Positions 24,745 to 50,544 are shown, numbered from the stretch's first letter. The stretch: DNA of 64,000 nt from Delphinapterus leucas (GCF_002288925.2 NW_022098076.1:67497964-67561963); one strand, 5' to 3'. Made by a program: numbers and translations. The notes: generated by a model not told the origin, from the letters alone.

Positions 24745-25740
24745 ATTATAGTTGAAAAACTACTTTACAACCTGATCAAAAAATGGGTGGAAGAACTAAA
24801 TAGACATGTCTCCAAAGAAGACATCATACAGATGGCCAAGAGGCACATGAAAGGATGCTCAACATCACTTATTATTAGAGAAATGCAAATCAAAACTACA
24901 ATGAGGTATCACCTAACACCGGTCAGAATGGCCATCATCAAAAAATCTACGAACAATAAATGCTGGAGAGGATGCAAAGAAAAGGGAACCCTCTTGGACT
25001 GTTGATAGGAATGTAAATTGATACAGCCACTATGGAGAACAGTATGGAGGTTCCTTAAAAAAACTGAAAATAGAATTACCAAATAACCCAGCAATCCCAC
25101 TACTGGGCATATACCTGGAGAAAACCATAATTCAAAAAGACACATGCACCCCAATGTTCATTGCAGCACTATTTACAATAGCCAGGTCATGGAAGCAACC
25201 TAAGTGTCCGTAGACTGATGAATGGATAAAGAAGATGTGGTACATATATACAATGGCATATTACTCAGCCATAAAAAGGAATGAAATTGGGTCACTTGTA
25301 GAGATGTGGATGGACCTAGAGACTGTCATACAGAGTGAAGTAAGTCAGAAAGAGAAAGACAAATATCATATATTAACGCATATATGTGGAATCTAGAAAA
25401 ATGGTACAGATGAACCGGTTTGCAAGGCAGAAATAGAGACACAGACATAGAGAACAAACGTATGGACACCAAGCAGGGAAAGGAGGTATGGGATGAATTG
25501 GGAGATTGGGATTGACATATACATACTAATATGTATATAATAGATAGTTAATGAGAACCTGCTGTGTAGCGCAGGGAACTCTATTCAGTGCTCTTTGGTG
25601 ACCTAAATGGGAAGGAAATCCAAAAAAAGAGGGGATATATGTATATATATGGCTGATTCACTTTGCTGTACAATAGAAACTAACACAACATTGTAAAGCA
25701 ACTATACCCCAATAAAAATTTTAAAAAAAGAAAAAAAAAC
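24745..25740 (+). mobile_element. L1 fragment: end of ORF2 and 3' UTR
   Basis: Plus-strand reading gives the broken ORF2 end ([40 protein letters not shown]) then the 3' UTR and AATAAAAATT tail at 25713. Frameshifted, inactive. Confidence 0.92.
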
Positions 25741-27385
25741 TATTAAGTACATTACCCAAGAGTTGGAAGAGATGCCTAAAGTACACAAATAATAAAGCAT
25801 GAAAAACCCTCACGAATGTGGTTTCTGCTGTTTGATTGTCAAGAAGGGGCCTTATGAGAGGAATTCATGTCAGGATCTGATCCTACTGCAAAATGGGCAC
25901 TTATTCTTTTGACACTCCTGGGCTTACAAGCATCGATTAGCCTATAGAAATGGTTGGTCCCTAAAACGAGCCTCTCAGGCAGTATGGGTAGGGCACAGTG
26001 GTTTGAAAGCACTCACCTAAGGACCATTCACTTACTGCCAATTCACTAATCAGTAATAATTACTGAATATTACTGCCTGCAAAGCACTTTATACACATAT
26101 AGGAAATAATAAGGAAATAAAAGATCTGCTTCCATCAAGAAGCCAACAGTCTTCAACGGTTATGGAAAAAAACATACAAGGAATGAAATTATACATTCAA
26201 AATAACATACCAATGAGTAATCTTGAGAGCCAGATTTTCAGTACATAGGTGCATAGATGAGCCTCAGGGGGCTATGAACCCCTGTCTCACAGATCTATTT
26301 TTTCATGATTAAGTTTAAGGTCTAGATTATCAGTGTATGTGTGTATGTGTGTGCATGTACGTGTATGTTATTTCTGGAGTTATTACTGTTTTTTGATTTT
26401 CTGTTGTCTGTTTTACTTTCTAAAGCTTGCTATCCCCAAACTGACATCTTAAAAAGTAACATCATCTTACTCAAAAGGATCTTAAGTAACAAAGATATAG
26501 TTCTAGAAAAGCTATACCTTCAAATCTCATTATAACAAAGACCTTTAAAAGAAAACTCAATATCATAAATATTTCCTAATAGCATGATTTTTGTTACTAG
26601 AATAACACGTATTAAAGCCCTGATGTGACTAAAGATTTCAGGCAGTTCTTAAAGCATTTGCTATGATAAGGTTACATTTCTAATCAGTCAATAGTTTGCC
26701 TCAGAAAATCTGAATAAACCCTGAGCCCTGTGTGACCCAGTCTATTCAGAGATTCACATTTTAAAAATGCATAGTATTGCAACCGAACTACATAAAAAGG
26801 AATTTCAGTTTTCACTTGTGTTTCTTGAAGCAAACCCAATTCATAACCCAGTGGTTCTGTTTTCAAAATTCCCCTTTCCCTTTCCTACCTTACAACCCTC
26901 CAGCTGACCCAGAGTCTCTCATTCAACAAAACCCTAAAACATCCCAGCCAGCCAGTCTGTACCACTTTTCTGATTCTTTCCCTGCTCAGCTTTAGTCTCT
27001 CTGACTTTTAAAATTTCCTTTTCACTTTGCACATTGCAATTGAGAACGCAGAGCTGGAACGGCAAAGAACCCTCCTTTCTTTTTCCTTACTTTCCAGCCC
27101 TGTCCATCTCTGACCATTCTCTGAATTCTGAAGCATAAACGTCAAAGGAATTAGATGGGCAGGGCAGAAGCAGCAGAGATGCAAAGCAGGCAAAGATAAA
27201 ATTTTCATTAGTGAGAAAGGGACCGAGAATAGGAACATTTGACACAGATATTAATACAAATCCTCTCCTCAACACACTTATTTGAATCAACAGAATAATA
27301 GCTGATTAACTGTGGATAGTATTTCTCAAATGCTAAGAAGATAATAATGGTCAGTATTTATTTAGGATTTACTCTGTTCTAATCT

Positions 27386-27388
<3 letters not shown>

Positions 27389-27417
<29 letters not shown>

Positions 27418-27627
27418 CTTGTCACTGCTCTTGTCTGTTTTTTCCCTTTTCTGGTGTCNNNNNNNNNNNNNNNNNNNNNNNNNNNNNNNNNNNNNNNNNN
27501 NNNNNNNNNNNNNNNNNNNNNNNNNNNNNNNNNNNNNNNNNNNNNNNNNNNNNNNNNNCCGTGTCCCCTGCATCGGCAGGCGGACTCTCAACCACTGTGC
27601 CACCAGGGAAGCCCTCTTTTTTTTTTT
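27389..27627 (-). mobile_element. CHR SINE containing an assembly gap
   Basis: Right part (27559-27615) is a normal SINE head; left part is a T-run and about 40 bp of non-SINE sequence before the Ns. Flanking GTTCTAATCTCT on both sides shows a single insertion. Confidence 0.85.
27459..27558. other. Assembly gap, 100 N
   Basis: Exactly 100 N, the usual placeholder for unknown length; lies within a SINE. Confidence 0.99.
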
Positions 27628-27649
27628 TGTTCTAATCTCTTAACATGCA

Positions 27650-27810
27650 TAATATCAGTTAATCATTTCAACGACCTTAAGAGATAAGTACCATTATTCT
27701 TCCCATTTTGCAGAGGAGGAGAGGTTAAGCAACTTGCCCAAAATCATACAGCTGGTATATTATACAGTGGGCTTTAGTTTCAAACCCAGAGTATCTAACT
27801 CCCAAAGGCT
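27650..27810 (+). repeat. MIR SINE
   Basis: CCATTTTGCAGAGGAGGAGA and TTAAGCAACTTGCCCAAAAT are MIR core phrases. Confidence 0.8.
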
Positions 27811-27926
27811 AGACTTTTAGCCACAATATAAGTAAAGTACTCCCCAAACACCTGGTATCAGTTTGGTTCAGTTTGCATTTTTAGACCTACTTTGTTCTTT
27901 GGCTGTGTGTCCAAAGATAAATTATT

Positions 27927-40443
<12,517 letters not shown>

Positions 40444-41204
40444 GATTAAAGGCTTATCCAGCTGAGCAGGGATCTGCAGCTACACTGCACCTGTTTTCCT
40501 TTGGAAAGACCCAGCCTTTCTGAACCTAGAAGCTACAGCAGCAAATCAGAGAGAATTTGAGTTAGGGATGCTATCACTCCTAATACCAGTCATGGAGTCC
40601 TAGGCTCTGGAAGGGATCCGAGAGTGTGCAGGCCTCTTATCCAGCAGGTTCCAGGTCAGAAAGCTGTCTGGAGGCCAGCACACTGTACCTTGAGTTGATC
40701 TGACACCTCTTATTCCTTCCACACTTTTCCAATATTCATCATTTGCTTATTCTTGCCATAACCTTGCAAGTGTCAATAAAACAGACACAGCTCATGTAAT
40801 CGTGGATGAGACTAGCTATACAGAAAAATCCAAGCAAAGATGGCTTGTGATCTGATTATGTTTGAGTTCTGTGTGCATTCAACATAGTGACTCTCCGTGA
40901 ACCTACCTGGTTCCTGGCTCATGATGGAGGTTTCTATAGAACCCAGGTACAACTTCCTATGGCCAGCAGGTCCCGGTAAGAACGTGTGGTGATGGCAAAG
41001 GTGAGGCCATACCTTCAATTCTCAACCCCACATTGAACCAGAAATTGAAGTTCAGGTGATGGGGTCAAAGGGGGCCTGGAGTCACAAAAAGGACTTAATT
41101 TTAGAAATCATCGCTATTGAATGGAGTGCCCAGGGAGAGGTATAAACGGGATATCAACTTTACCTGCAATGTTTTGTTTCTTAAAAAAGATTTAAAGCAA
41201 GTTG

Positions 41205-41625
41205 TAATGGTTAATTAATTTTATGTGTCAACTTGGCTGGGCCACTGTGCCCAGATATTTGGTCCAACATTATTCTGATTCTTTTTGGGAAGGTATTTTC
41301 TGGATGAGATCAGCATTTAAATGAGTAGTCTTTGAGTAAAGCAGATTACGCTCCATTATGTGGGTGGACCTCATCCAATTAGCTGAAGGCCTTAAAAGAA
41401 CAAAGGCTGACCTTTCCTGAGCAGGAGGGAATTCTGCCAGCAGACCGCCTTCAGACTTGAATTGCAACTCTTCCTTGAGTCTCAGTCCTGCCAGCCTACC
41501 CCATCAGATTTTGGACTGGTCAAGCCACCGCAATCACATGAGCCTATTCAGTAAATTAATTTTCTCTTTATGTATATATCCACTTCCTGTTGTTTCTGTT
41601 TCTCTGGAGAACCCTAATACACATA
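41205..41625. mobile_element. Probable MLT2-like ERVL LTR
   Basis: TTATGTGTCAACTTGGCTGG, GATATTTGGTCCAACATTAT, GTGGGTGGACCTCATCCAAT and TTCTCTGGAGAACCCTAATA match an ancient mammalian LTR I recognise as MLT2-type. Family name from memory. Confidence 0.7.
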
Positions 41626-41755
41626 TAAGAAAATTATTAACATTTGTTGTCGCTGGGATGATAGGTCCATAGATGTTCATTATATTACCTTCTATACTTT
41701 TGAAATTATGCACATGTTTTTAAATCACTACTCTGAAATGGTTGGGAAAAAAAAC

Positions 41756-41765
<10 letters not shown>

Positions 41766-41786
<21 letters not shown>

Positions 41787-41963
41787 GCGGTACACGGGCC
41801 TCTCACTGTTGTGGCCTCTCCCATTGCGGAGCACAGGCTCAGGACCCGCAGGCTCAGCGGCCCAGCCGCTCCGCGGCATGTGGGATCTCCCCGGACCGGG
41901 GCACGAACCCATGTCCCCTGCATCGGCAGGTGGACTCTCAACCACTGCGCCACCAGGGAAGCC
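41766..41963 (-). mobile_element. CHR SINE
   Basis: Minus-strand copy flanked by TTAGAAACTTT on both sides. Confidence 0.94.
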
Positions 41964-42589
41964 TTAGAAACTTTCTTTAAATTGTAGCTTATAAACATTA
42001 AACTTCATTCGATTCAGCTCTCCAACAATAATCAGAGAGGAAACAGGATGCCACTGATTTAAATAAATTCTTCACCGAATTGGTTTAATTATTTTGGACC
42101 ATTCTTGCTGTGGCTGCATCTGCTAATGCCTTGGATGGGACGTAAAAAAGGGAATAAAGTCAGAGCATTCCATAGGAATGGATTAACTATAAAGAGAGTA
42201 ATGCTGCGCCCTACAGGAGAATCAGTTGGGAGAGGACACCACAAGCCAGAAAGGTTGCCTGGTGGCCTAGACAAGGAAAAGTGCTGCACCTGGGGAGGCC
42301 AGATGTCAGAATGTGGAGTCCACTCCACCACTGACTGCTGTGGCCATGGCTGTGGCCAAGCCTCCTGGCTCTTCTGCACCCCAGTCTCAGGTGTCATCTA
42401 AAATGTGATGCGCCTGGTTAACAGCACCCAGAGCACCTTTCACCCTAACATTCCACAACTCCATAAAGGCTGGCATGTGTTATCATTCTTCTAACTCAAA
42501 AATTTAAAAAACATTTGTTGGTAGAACATTTGTCCTACCTCAATTCCTTGACTGGGGTGGGGGAGTGGCACTTCCTTAGCTTAGATGCC

Positions 42590-42794
42590 TTTTTTTTTTT
42601 TTTGCGGTATGCAGGCCTCTCACTGTTGTGGCCTCTCCCGTGTGGAGCACAGGCTCCGGACGCACAGGCTCAGCGGCCATGGCTCACGGGCCCAGCCGCT
42701 CCGCGGCACGTGGGATCTTCCCGGACCGGGACACAAACCCGTGTCCCCTGCATCGGCAGGCGGACTCTCAACCACTGCGCCACCAGGGAAGCCC
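42590..42794 (-). mobile_element. CHR SINE
   Basis: Minus-strand full-length copy ending CACCAGGGAAGCCC. Confidence 0.92.
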
Positions 42795-42985
42795 AAGATT
42801 CCTTTTTAAAAAGCAAAAGATTTAGCGTTTGCTCTAACCTATTCTTGTTTTGTAATTCTGAGCCAGTCCTTTGAATTTCAGAAACACCAATTATAAAATG
42901 TGAGTCTCTTGGTTGTTGGGACAGCTTCCTCTTAGACCCATTCTTCCTCCCCCTTACCACTCAATGTGGCATAATATGCAAAGAT

Positions 42986-43106
42986 TTTTTTTTTTTTCCG
43001 GCCATACCACACGGCTTGCGGGATCTTAGTTCCCTGACCAGCAAATGAACCCGCACCCTCAGCAGTGAAAGCACAGAGTCCTAACCACGGGACTGCCAGG
43101 GAATTC
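42986..43106 (-). mobile_element. Short CHR-type SINE
   Basis: Minus-strand copy flanked by AAAGATTTTT on both sides. Confidence 0.9.
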
Positions 43107-44089
43107 TCATAAAGATTTTTAAAATATGAGCATCTTCCATTCCCACTAGGCTGGAGGTTAGGAGACCCTGTTGAGACTACCTTGGACAAGTTCATTTTCC
43201 TCTCTGTGTTTTCATGTTTCCTCCTCTGTAAAAAAAAGCACTGAATGATTGAAGAGGTTTCTGCCAGCTGTCCAGTTCAGTGATTTCCATGCATCGAGTC
43301 TCTGTGCCTGGTTGAAAGAGGACCATTTGCACAGACTCTGTTCAGCTTAGATTTGAATTCAGCCAGTTGCCCCTCTTTTCTGTCTATAGAATTTTAATGA
43401 AAACAAGACTCTGGCTGGAAATACACATAAAAGAGCTGCTGGAAAGATGTCAGCTGCCTCATGCATTAGCTGTTTCATAGAAACCAACCCCCCCCAGAAG
43501 TCACAGCCCCCATTTTCTATAGGAATATCATGCCCTGAAGAAAATCTGTACACTCCCTACAGGTCCCCGCTCTGCACCCCGGCATCTATGGTACCGGTCC
43601 TTCAGACCGTGTTCTATTAACAGATTCCCCTTTCAGAATCTCTCACCAACCGAGTGATCCCAATGCTTCTGTTCTCTCCGTGCTTCTGGAGGCTTACTTG
43701 AGCATCCACTGGGCTGGGGCTCACAGGCATCCGGAAAATAGATGCTTTTATTTTGGTTGCTAGGAAACGGTGACTGAATGAAAATAGTTTGTTTTTTAAA
43801 TACACCCACACTCCCTGAAGGGGGAGAAAAAGTCATACATTTGGGACAGGAGTATGATCCCGACCTGAAGTTCACAGATCTTTTTTATCTGAGCAGGCTT
43901 CAATTTCCCATCTAAATGATTCATGGAAAGCTGAGAGCATGTGAGCCGTCCACCTCCCCCAGGGGTTTTTGTAGTGCTCGGCTGCAGACTCAGGAGTCAA
44001 CTGACCAAGCGAGGATTTCTGGGGGAGCCAGTGAACCTCGGGCTCCTCACAGGTAGGCTGATTCTACTTGGTGACCATAGACATGGGGC

Positions 44090-44290
44090 AGGGGAAATCC
44101 TGAACAACTGTCACCATTTCTCTCCTGTTAAGTGGTCTCCCTGCACACACACTTGCTTCCTCCCTTGCTTAAAGCTTGCTGATGATTTCCCATTGCTCTT
44201 AGAGTAAGATCTAAACTCCTAACAGTGGCCTGTGAGTGAGTGTCCTCTATGCCCTTGGACAGGGGCAGACTGTCACTCTGCCCCATCTAG
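44090..44290 (-). repeat. L2 relic
   Basis: GATGATTTCCCATTGCTCTT and AGAGTAAGATCTAAACTCCT are LINE2-type phrases. Confidence 0.65.
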
Positions 44291-45150
44291 TCCTGAGTGT
44301 CTGTTATCATTACCACTTAACTCTCTTTTCCACCCCTCTCCACCGTCCAAGTCTCTCATCTACCTGATATCTCAGGTGTTCTATCAGTGACAGTAACACT
44401 CTAGATTTGGATTTTTATAGACTAGTTGTTCACTCCACATTGAATTTATATTGCACTCAGACGTTCCAGGTTTTGTGAGCCTGAAGTTTATACAATTTGG
44501 GGACGCTCTTTAAGACAAGGAATGCAAAAATGTGAATACAAGATTGAATGTTTATTTAGAACTATTAATCACCACAAGTTACACATTTGAAAGAGCTAAC
44601 AAATACCACAAACATTAAAAATAAAGAAAAAAACTCAGTATTATCTTTATTAGCTCACCAACATACCCTAAAATCTTTTTTTCTTGCATATTCTTTGATT
44701 ACCTCTTGATGTGACAAAGATTTTGTAATAATTATTTTCTATAGAGAGATTGGAAAGAAAATTGTCTCTCCTCTAGTGTAGTTGTTTACAATTTATTTGA
44801 AATTATAAATAAAGTATTAGAATAAACTAAAAGTTATTTTTCAGCTTATTGATTCCATGTTGGTAATGTCTCCTTCATTACGTTTTCCACAATTTCCTTC
44901 TCAGGAGATGCTCCTTCCTCAGGGCAACTCCTGGAAGATTTTAGCCTTGACCTTGCTAGGCTTCTTCACCCCTGCGCTCCCCCTCCCCTCAACCCTACAC
45001 CCACACCCACCTCCATTCCCCGACCCCCCAGCTGAGGTTGCTGAAGCTTGTCCAACTCAGCCAAGTACTCGTCAACTTCAGTGTTCCCCTCCCCGGCTCT
45101 GGTCCTTGGAGACAGAGAGAAGGTTCGGGTGCTCAGTGGTCCGTCAGGGG

Positions 45151-45232
45151 CTGCTTGTTGCCAAGACTCATTGGTGGGACTTCCCTGGTGGCTGCTTGTT
45201 GCCAAGACTCATTGGTGGGACTTCCCTGGTGG
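45151..45232 (+). repeat. 41-bp tandem duplication across a SINE 5' junction
   Basis: Copies at 45151-45191 and 45192-45232. Each spans the target sequence (CTGCTTGTTGCCAAGACTCA TTGGTG) and the first 15 bases of the SINE (GGACTTCCCTGGTGG). Confidence 0.97.
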
Positions 45233-45572
45233 CGCAGTGGTTAAGAATCTGCCTGCCAATGCACAGGACACACGTTCGATCCCTGGCCCAGGATGATTCC
45301 ACATGCCGCAAAGCAACCAAGCCTATGAGCCACAACTACTGAGCCCTCGTGCCACAACTACTGAAGCTCACGTGCCTAGAGCCCGTGCTCTGCAACAAGA
45401 GAAGCCACCGCAATGAGAAGCCCAGGCACTGCAGTGAAGAGGAGCCCCTGCTCGCTGCAACTAGAGAAAGCCCGTGCACAGCAACAAAGACCCAACACAG
45501 CCAAAAATAAATAGATAAAATAAATAATAATTTAAAAAAGCCCAGATATTCTTTACTTCTAAAAAAAAAAAA
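45218..45572 (+). mobile_element. Long CHR-type SINE with extra 3' sequence
   Basis: Flanked by AAGACTCATTGGTG at 45204-45217 and 45573-45586. Between the normal A-rich SINE end (about 45539) and the terminal A-run lie about 21 bases (45540-45560, starting GCCCAGATATTC) that are not SINE sequence. Confidence 0.94.
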
Positions 45573-46834
45573 AAGACTCATTGGTGAAGGCAATGCTAGC
45601 AGTGTGCCTGTCCTGCCACAATGCCAGGACCACCTGCCGGGCACGGAGGGTGGCCTCTGGCTGGGGCCAGGCTGCTGCCCCCTCCTCGCAACCCCTATGG
45701 AGGACACATTCAGCCTTGGAAGAACCCAGGAAAATGTGAGACCCTCCACCTTGGCTGCTTTAGCTTTGGGAGAAAACCCACCTCTCAAACTTCTTCATCT
45801 CAGGACATTAAAATCAAAACAAAACCACTCTTACACCTCAGTGAGGAAATTCTCTGTTCTCATGGCATGTCCTTGAGGCAGGTGTAAAAATAGTATCCAT
45901 GTTTTATACATAAGGAAACCACGGATGGAAAGGGGGATGGTTTGCTGGGGGAAGTCATTTTATCAGCTCTGACTTCCCAAGCACTGCATCTTCACTGGAC
46001 ATTTTAATGTCTTCTTTAAACTTTCTAAAATTCCTAAAATAGTCATGATAGCTGCATGTAATATATTGACTTGATACTGTGGAAATGGAATTACATTTTC
46101 ACAGAATGTTGGTATGAAGTTTTTGTCTTCATCAAAATGTATATTTAAATTACTGAAGAATAATACTACTACATAGTATGATAATGGAATAGTAACTCTG
46201 TGATTTGGGGTAAGTTACTTAACTTCTGCACTTTATTTCTCTGTTCTTTAAAGCACAGGGAGAATCTATCTCACAGGTTGTTCCAAACATTAGAAAAACT
46301 TTCTATATATAAAAAATATTTTGACCTGAGACACTTAGAGGTCTTTCACAGATGGTAGTCATTAATATCATAGTGTTTGCATCTTAATTGTATTTATTCA
46401 TCCTTTGCTCTTTAAAAGTACTCTCTTAGTGGTTTATGTTGAATCTCCTTATTTCAGTGGTAAGCTCCTACAGTGTAAACATCGTGTTTTCTATCAATAT
46501 CTTTGTGCTTCTCAAATAAGATGCATAATAACGCTTTGTGCTTATCATGCATTCACTAAACATTATCTGGAATGGGAAATTGTTTTATGTCCTGAAGGTA
46601 ATGAGAACTCTGAACACATTTAACAGATAAAATCTCTGCTCTCATTTTTAAGAATGTTCTTGCCCTTATTGGTTGAACAATTAGGGGGTCAGCAGGGGTT
46701 GACCAGATGGTAGTGTTTTTAGCATTTGCATTTGGTAGGGGAAAAAATCCCTGCGTGCACATCTAGATAGTGTATGGTAAGCCAGCATATGTGAGCATAG
46801 CTCACAGGTTTTACATGAAAAAAAAAAAAGAAAA

Positions 46835-47052
46835 GGGACTTCCCTGGTGGTCCAGTGGCTAAGGCACCGCGCTCCCAAAGCAGGGGGCCTGGGTTAGGGA
46901 ACAAGATCCTACACGCTGCAACTAAGAGTCCGCATGCCTCCACTAAGAAGAGTTCGCATGCCGCAACTACAGATCCCACATGCCGCAACGAAGCTCCAAC
47001 GTGCCGCAACTAAGACCCGGTGCAGCCAAATAAATAAATAAATAAATAAATA
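46835..47052 (+). mobile_element. CHR-type SINE
   Basis: GGGACTTCCCTGGTGGTCCA head with internal deletions, ending in an (AAAT)n tail. Confidence 0.88.
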
Positions 47053-47211
47053 AGATGAGTTTTAGTAATCCTCTCTGTGAACACAAGAGACCAGACATTG
47101 AAGGGTAACAAAGCTATGACTATGCTCACCCTAGGATTTTGACAAGCCTGAGCATATCTGGGCAAGTCTGGAGGACCTGGGATTGCAGAATTAGACCAAG
47201 ATTCTATTTGC

Positions 47212-47375
47212 ATCAGTGGTTCTCAACATTGGCTGTACTTTAGAATCACCTGAGGCGCCTCTAAAACTCCCCAGAACAATTAACTCAGAATCTTTGAGAG
47301 TAGAACTCAGCCATCCATATTCTTTACATTTCTCCAGGGGTTCCAATATGCAGATGAGGTTGGGAAACACTGACA
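47212..47375. mobile_element. MER5A-type hAT relic
   Basis: CAGTGGTTCTCAACATTGGC, AGAATCACCTGAGG and GGGAAACACTGACATG match the MER5A pattern with near-inverted ends. Confidence 0.8.
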
Positions 47376-47448
47376 TGTGAAAGACCTAGGGACATCCTAG
47401 GTAATGCTCCATTATTGCAGTTACACTAACCTTTAATCTGAGGGAGAC

Positions 47449-47656
47449 TTTTTTTTTTTTTTTTTTTTTTTGGATCGGGGGCCTCTCACTGTTGTGGCCT
47501 CTCCCGTTGTGGAGCAACGGACGTGCAGGTCCAAGCGGCCATGGCTCATGGGCCTAGCCACTCCGCGNNNNNNNNNNNNNNNNNNNNNNNNNNNNNNNNC
47601 CCGTGTCCCCTGCATCGGCAGGCGGACTCTCAACCACTGCACCACCAGGGAAGCCC
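47449..47656 (-). mobile_element. CHR SINE containing a 32-N gap
   Basis: SINE sequence on both sides of the Ns (47568-47599); the missing part corresponds to the GC-rich middle of the element. Confidence 0.92.
47568..47599. other. Assembly gap, 32 N
   Basis: Short run of N within a SINE. Sister copies suggest about 30 bases are missing, so the gap is probably sized correctly. Confidence 0.99.
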
Positions 47657-49317
47657 TGGTTAGTGTTTTAAATAGCCTTCTTCCTCTACGACTTTGTTAT
47701 AATTCCCTGTGTTTGAGGGCAATCTGAGGACCCTCGTGATTATCCATGTGTACTCACAAACGACCCCTCTCCTCTTTTTGGGTGGTTCTGCAGAATTCTT
47801 GACCAAAGCCCGAGTATTTTTACTTGATCCAGGGTGTGAATTCTTTCTCTGAGTCTCCTCCACCTCTGGAGCAATTAAATGCCAGAATCCTGGGCGAATA
47901 TGCTCAGGAAATCCTAGATACATGTGAATTTGCCGCAGGTACACAATTTAGATTTTCTCTGCGATTCGTTTCAAAAAGTAGAGCTTTTAGGTAAGTAAAT
48001 AAGATTTGGGGAGAATATTCAAAGTAGTGAATTTAATTTTTTTACGTTTCTTTTTAAGAGTGAGTAGTTAAAATGATACAACTAATTCTCAAATACACCT
48101 TGTTAAAAACTCAAATGGCACAGAGGTATACTGAATCAATGTGTGGGGACGTCCCTCCATTTCCCCCAGTAATCTTTTTTCTCTAGTTGTCAGTGCTATC
48201 ACATCCCTCAAGACACTACACTAAGCATTTACATACACAGGTAAATACAGAAACACTTGTTTATTTTAATATAATTGGATTATACTGATATTTTTTGCAG
48301 TTCTCCCACCTTCTTAAAATATGCCTTAGAAAGCTCTCCTTATTAGGATATATAAACATATCTCATTCTTTTTAACCGCGGCGTATATTTCACAGTAAAA
48401 CTACACTGTCGTACATTCACTTGTTCCTCTATTGAGAGACATTTAGGATATTTCTAATTGTTTGCTACAATAAGCAATTTCGCAGAGACAGTTTTCTAAA
48501 AATACATATTTAACTTTGTGAATAAGCATGTCCTTAAGAGAGATCTTTCGGAGTGGAATTGTTGAATTAAGGGACGGGTGCATTTAAATATTGACAGAAG
48601 CTGATAGAATGGCTGTGTCCATTTACTTTCCCCCAACATTGTGTGGAGTCATCAGTCTCACTGTCAGCTGAGTCTCCCTGTATGATGGGGCATCACCAGG
48701 ATTTTGTGTGAGCAGACAGAGATTTTGGCAAAATTTCCAGAGTACGTTGGACCCCTCAGCTATTGAAAGCAGTCCTTCAATTCCTGGGCTGTAGAGTTTG
48801 CTCCAGTAGGTAATGGAGGACAGGATTTGTACGCTTGTGGTTTCTGAGGTAGGCATTTCTTTTCATGTCTGTGAGGTTTCTTTCGTAATGCTATGCTTTA
48901 TTAATAAAACTTTCCAAGCACACTTCCTCCCCTCAGCAGCAGTTTGTGTTCTAAGTGTGGTTACAGCTGTCAGTAGGTCAGTTGTAATTATCTGATCTGG
49001 ATTGCAACCCTGTCTGTCCTCCTAAATGACTCAGGGGGGAGAAGCCAAAACCATTTTTTAACCCTAAAAATCATTCCCTTTGGCTTTTCCAGAGCTTACG
49101 TAGGAAGAGAGACCTACTAAACTCGTAGCTTCTCTCCAGTGAATAGCTTCGTTTATTGTTCGGTGGTTAAGGAATAACACGGATAGCTGGTATTCTGTGC
49201 TGTAACCCCCTCTAAACACACTGTGCTCTCTTGTCCCTGCAATAGTCCCAGCTCTCAACTTTGCAGGACCCTCCAGGCCTATCTTGAGCCAGGGAATTAC
49301 AATGCCATAGTTGTCTT

Positions 49318-49695
49318 TTTTTTTTAGTTTATTTTATTGATGTACAGTCGATTTACAATGTTGTGTTCATTTCTGCTGTACAGCAAAGAGATTCTGTTAC
49401 ACATAAATATACATTATTTTTCACATTCTTTTCCATTATGGTTTATCCCAGGATACTGAATATAGTTCCCTATAGGGCCTTGTTGCTTATCCATTCTGTA
49501 TATAAGAGTTTGCATCTGCTAACCCCGAAATCCCACTCCTTCCCTCCCCCACCTCCCTCCCCCTTGGCAACCACAAGTCGTTCTCTGTCTGTGAGTCTGT
49601 TTCGTAGATAAGTTCATTTGTGTCATATTTTAGATTCCACATGTAAGTGATATCATATGGTATTTGTCTTTCTCTGTCTGACTTACTTCACTTAG
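49318..49695 (-). mobile_element. L1 3' end
   Basis: GATTTACAATGTTGTGTTCA, TTTCTGCTGTACAGCAAAGA, CTGACTTACTTCACTTAGTA: reverse complement of the L1 3' UTR. Confidence 0.9.
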
Positions 49696-49934
49696 TATGT
49701 TGCTGCAAATGAAAATGCCATAGTTTTAGGACACTTTATGGCTCCTATGACAATAAATTATCTGTAGTGGGGGAAAAAAGCTGTGGAAAATTAATATGTG
49801 TTCTCCATATTACATGAAGTGGAGTGGTAATGGGTGGGGGGAGAAGAAGGCTGTAAAAATATTTGGATTTTAGATGTATTTTAGATCAGAAGTAGAAAGA
49901 AGAATGAAGCAGAAGGTATAACAACAATTTAAGA

Positions 49935-50140
49935 GGATTAACCAGAGGACATCATCTTGCTGAGCACTCGCTAGCTGCAGCATTTGCTTGTTTCTGATCC
50001 CCATGACAACTCTATGAAGTAATGTCGTTTCTTCATCTGAAGATGTGGAGACTGAGGCTCAAAGTAGCTACATGACATGGCCAGAGGCTCACGAATAATA
50101 AGCAATTTTGCAGAATTCAAATCTATGTTCGCCTTGTTTC
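49935..50140 (+). repeat. MIR SINE
   Basis: ACTCTATGAAGTAATG and GAGACTGAGGCTCAAAGTAG are MIR phrases. Confidence 0.75.
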
Positions 50141-50544
50141 AAAATCTTTGCTGTTCTCACCATAGTACAGTTTGCTCCAGTCAAATGTGAATTTCAGTTA
50201 GAGTAAATAATTTTGTTTAGCATAAGTATGTCCCAAATATTCCACAGAGTTATACTTATACTATAAAATTATTCATCATTTATCTGAAATTTAACTAGAC
50301 AGACTGTATTTTTATTTATTAAATCTGGCAACAGAAGACTCCCTAACCTAGTAGAGCCAAGAGCAGGGGTGGAGGAGAGGAAAAGGTGAAAATCTCTCTC
50401 CCTCTTATCCATTGTTCATTTCCTTGTTTCTGGGTTCTCTTTATAGCTCTTTCCCTGCTTCTCTCAAGGTAGCATGACCCACACCCGGTGATATTCTCAC
50501 ATATGCCCTAGATTTTGATAGTAGTTTCTAGAGAGAATGTGACT

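Larger units (their letters stand above)
19980..27920. other. Intergenic region between CRYGA pseudogene and C2orf80
   Basis: Mostly L1 pieces and CHR SINEs. 20970-22670 and 25750-27370 hold no feature I can name; a 111-codon open stretch at 21094-21429 has no recognisable domain. Confidence 0.6.

Noticed and set aside
44857..45342. 161-codon open frame on the plus strand
   Set aside because: Second half is SINE and the 41-bp duplication; first half is Pro-rich without homology.
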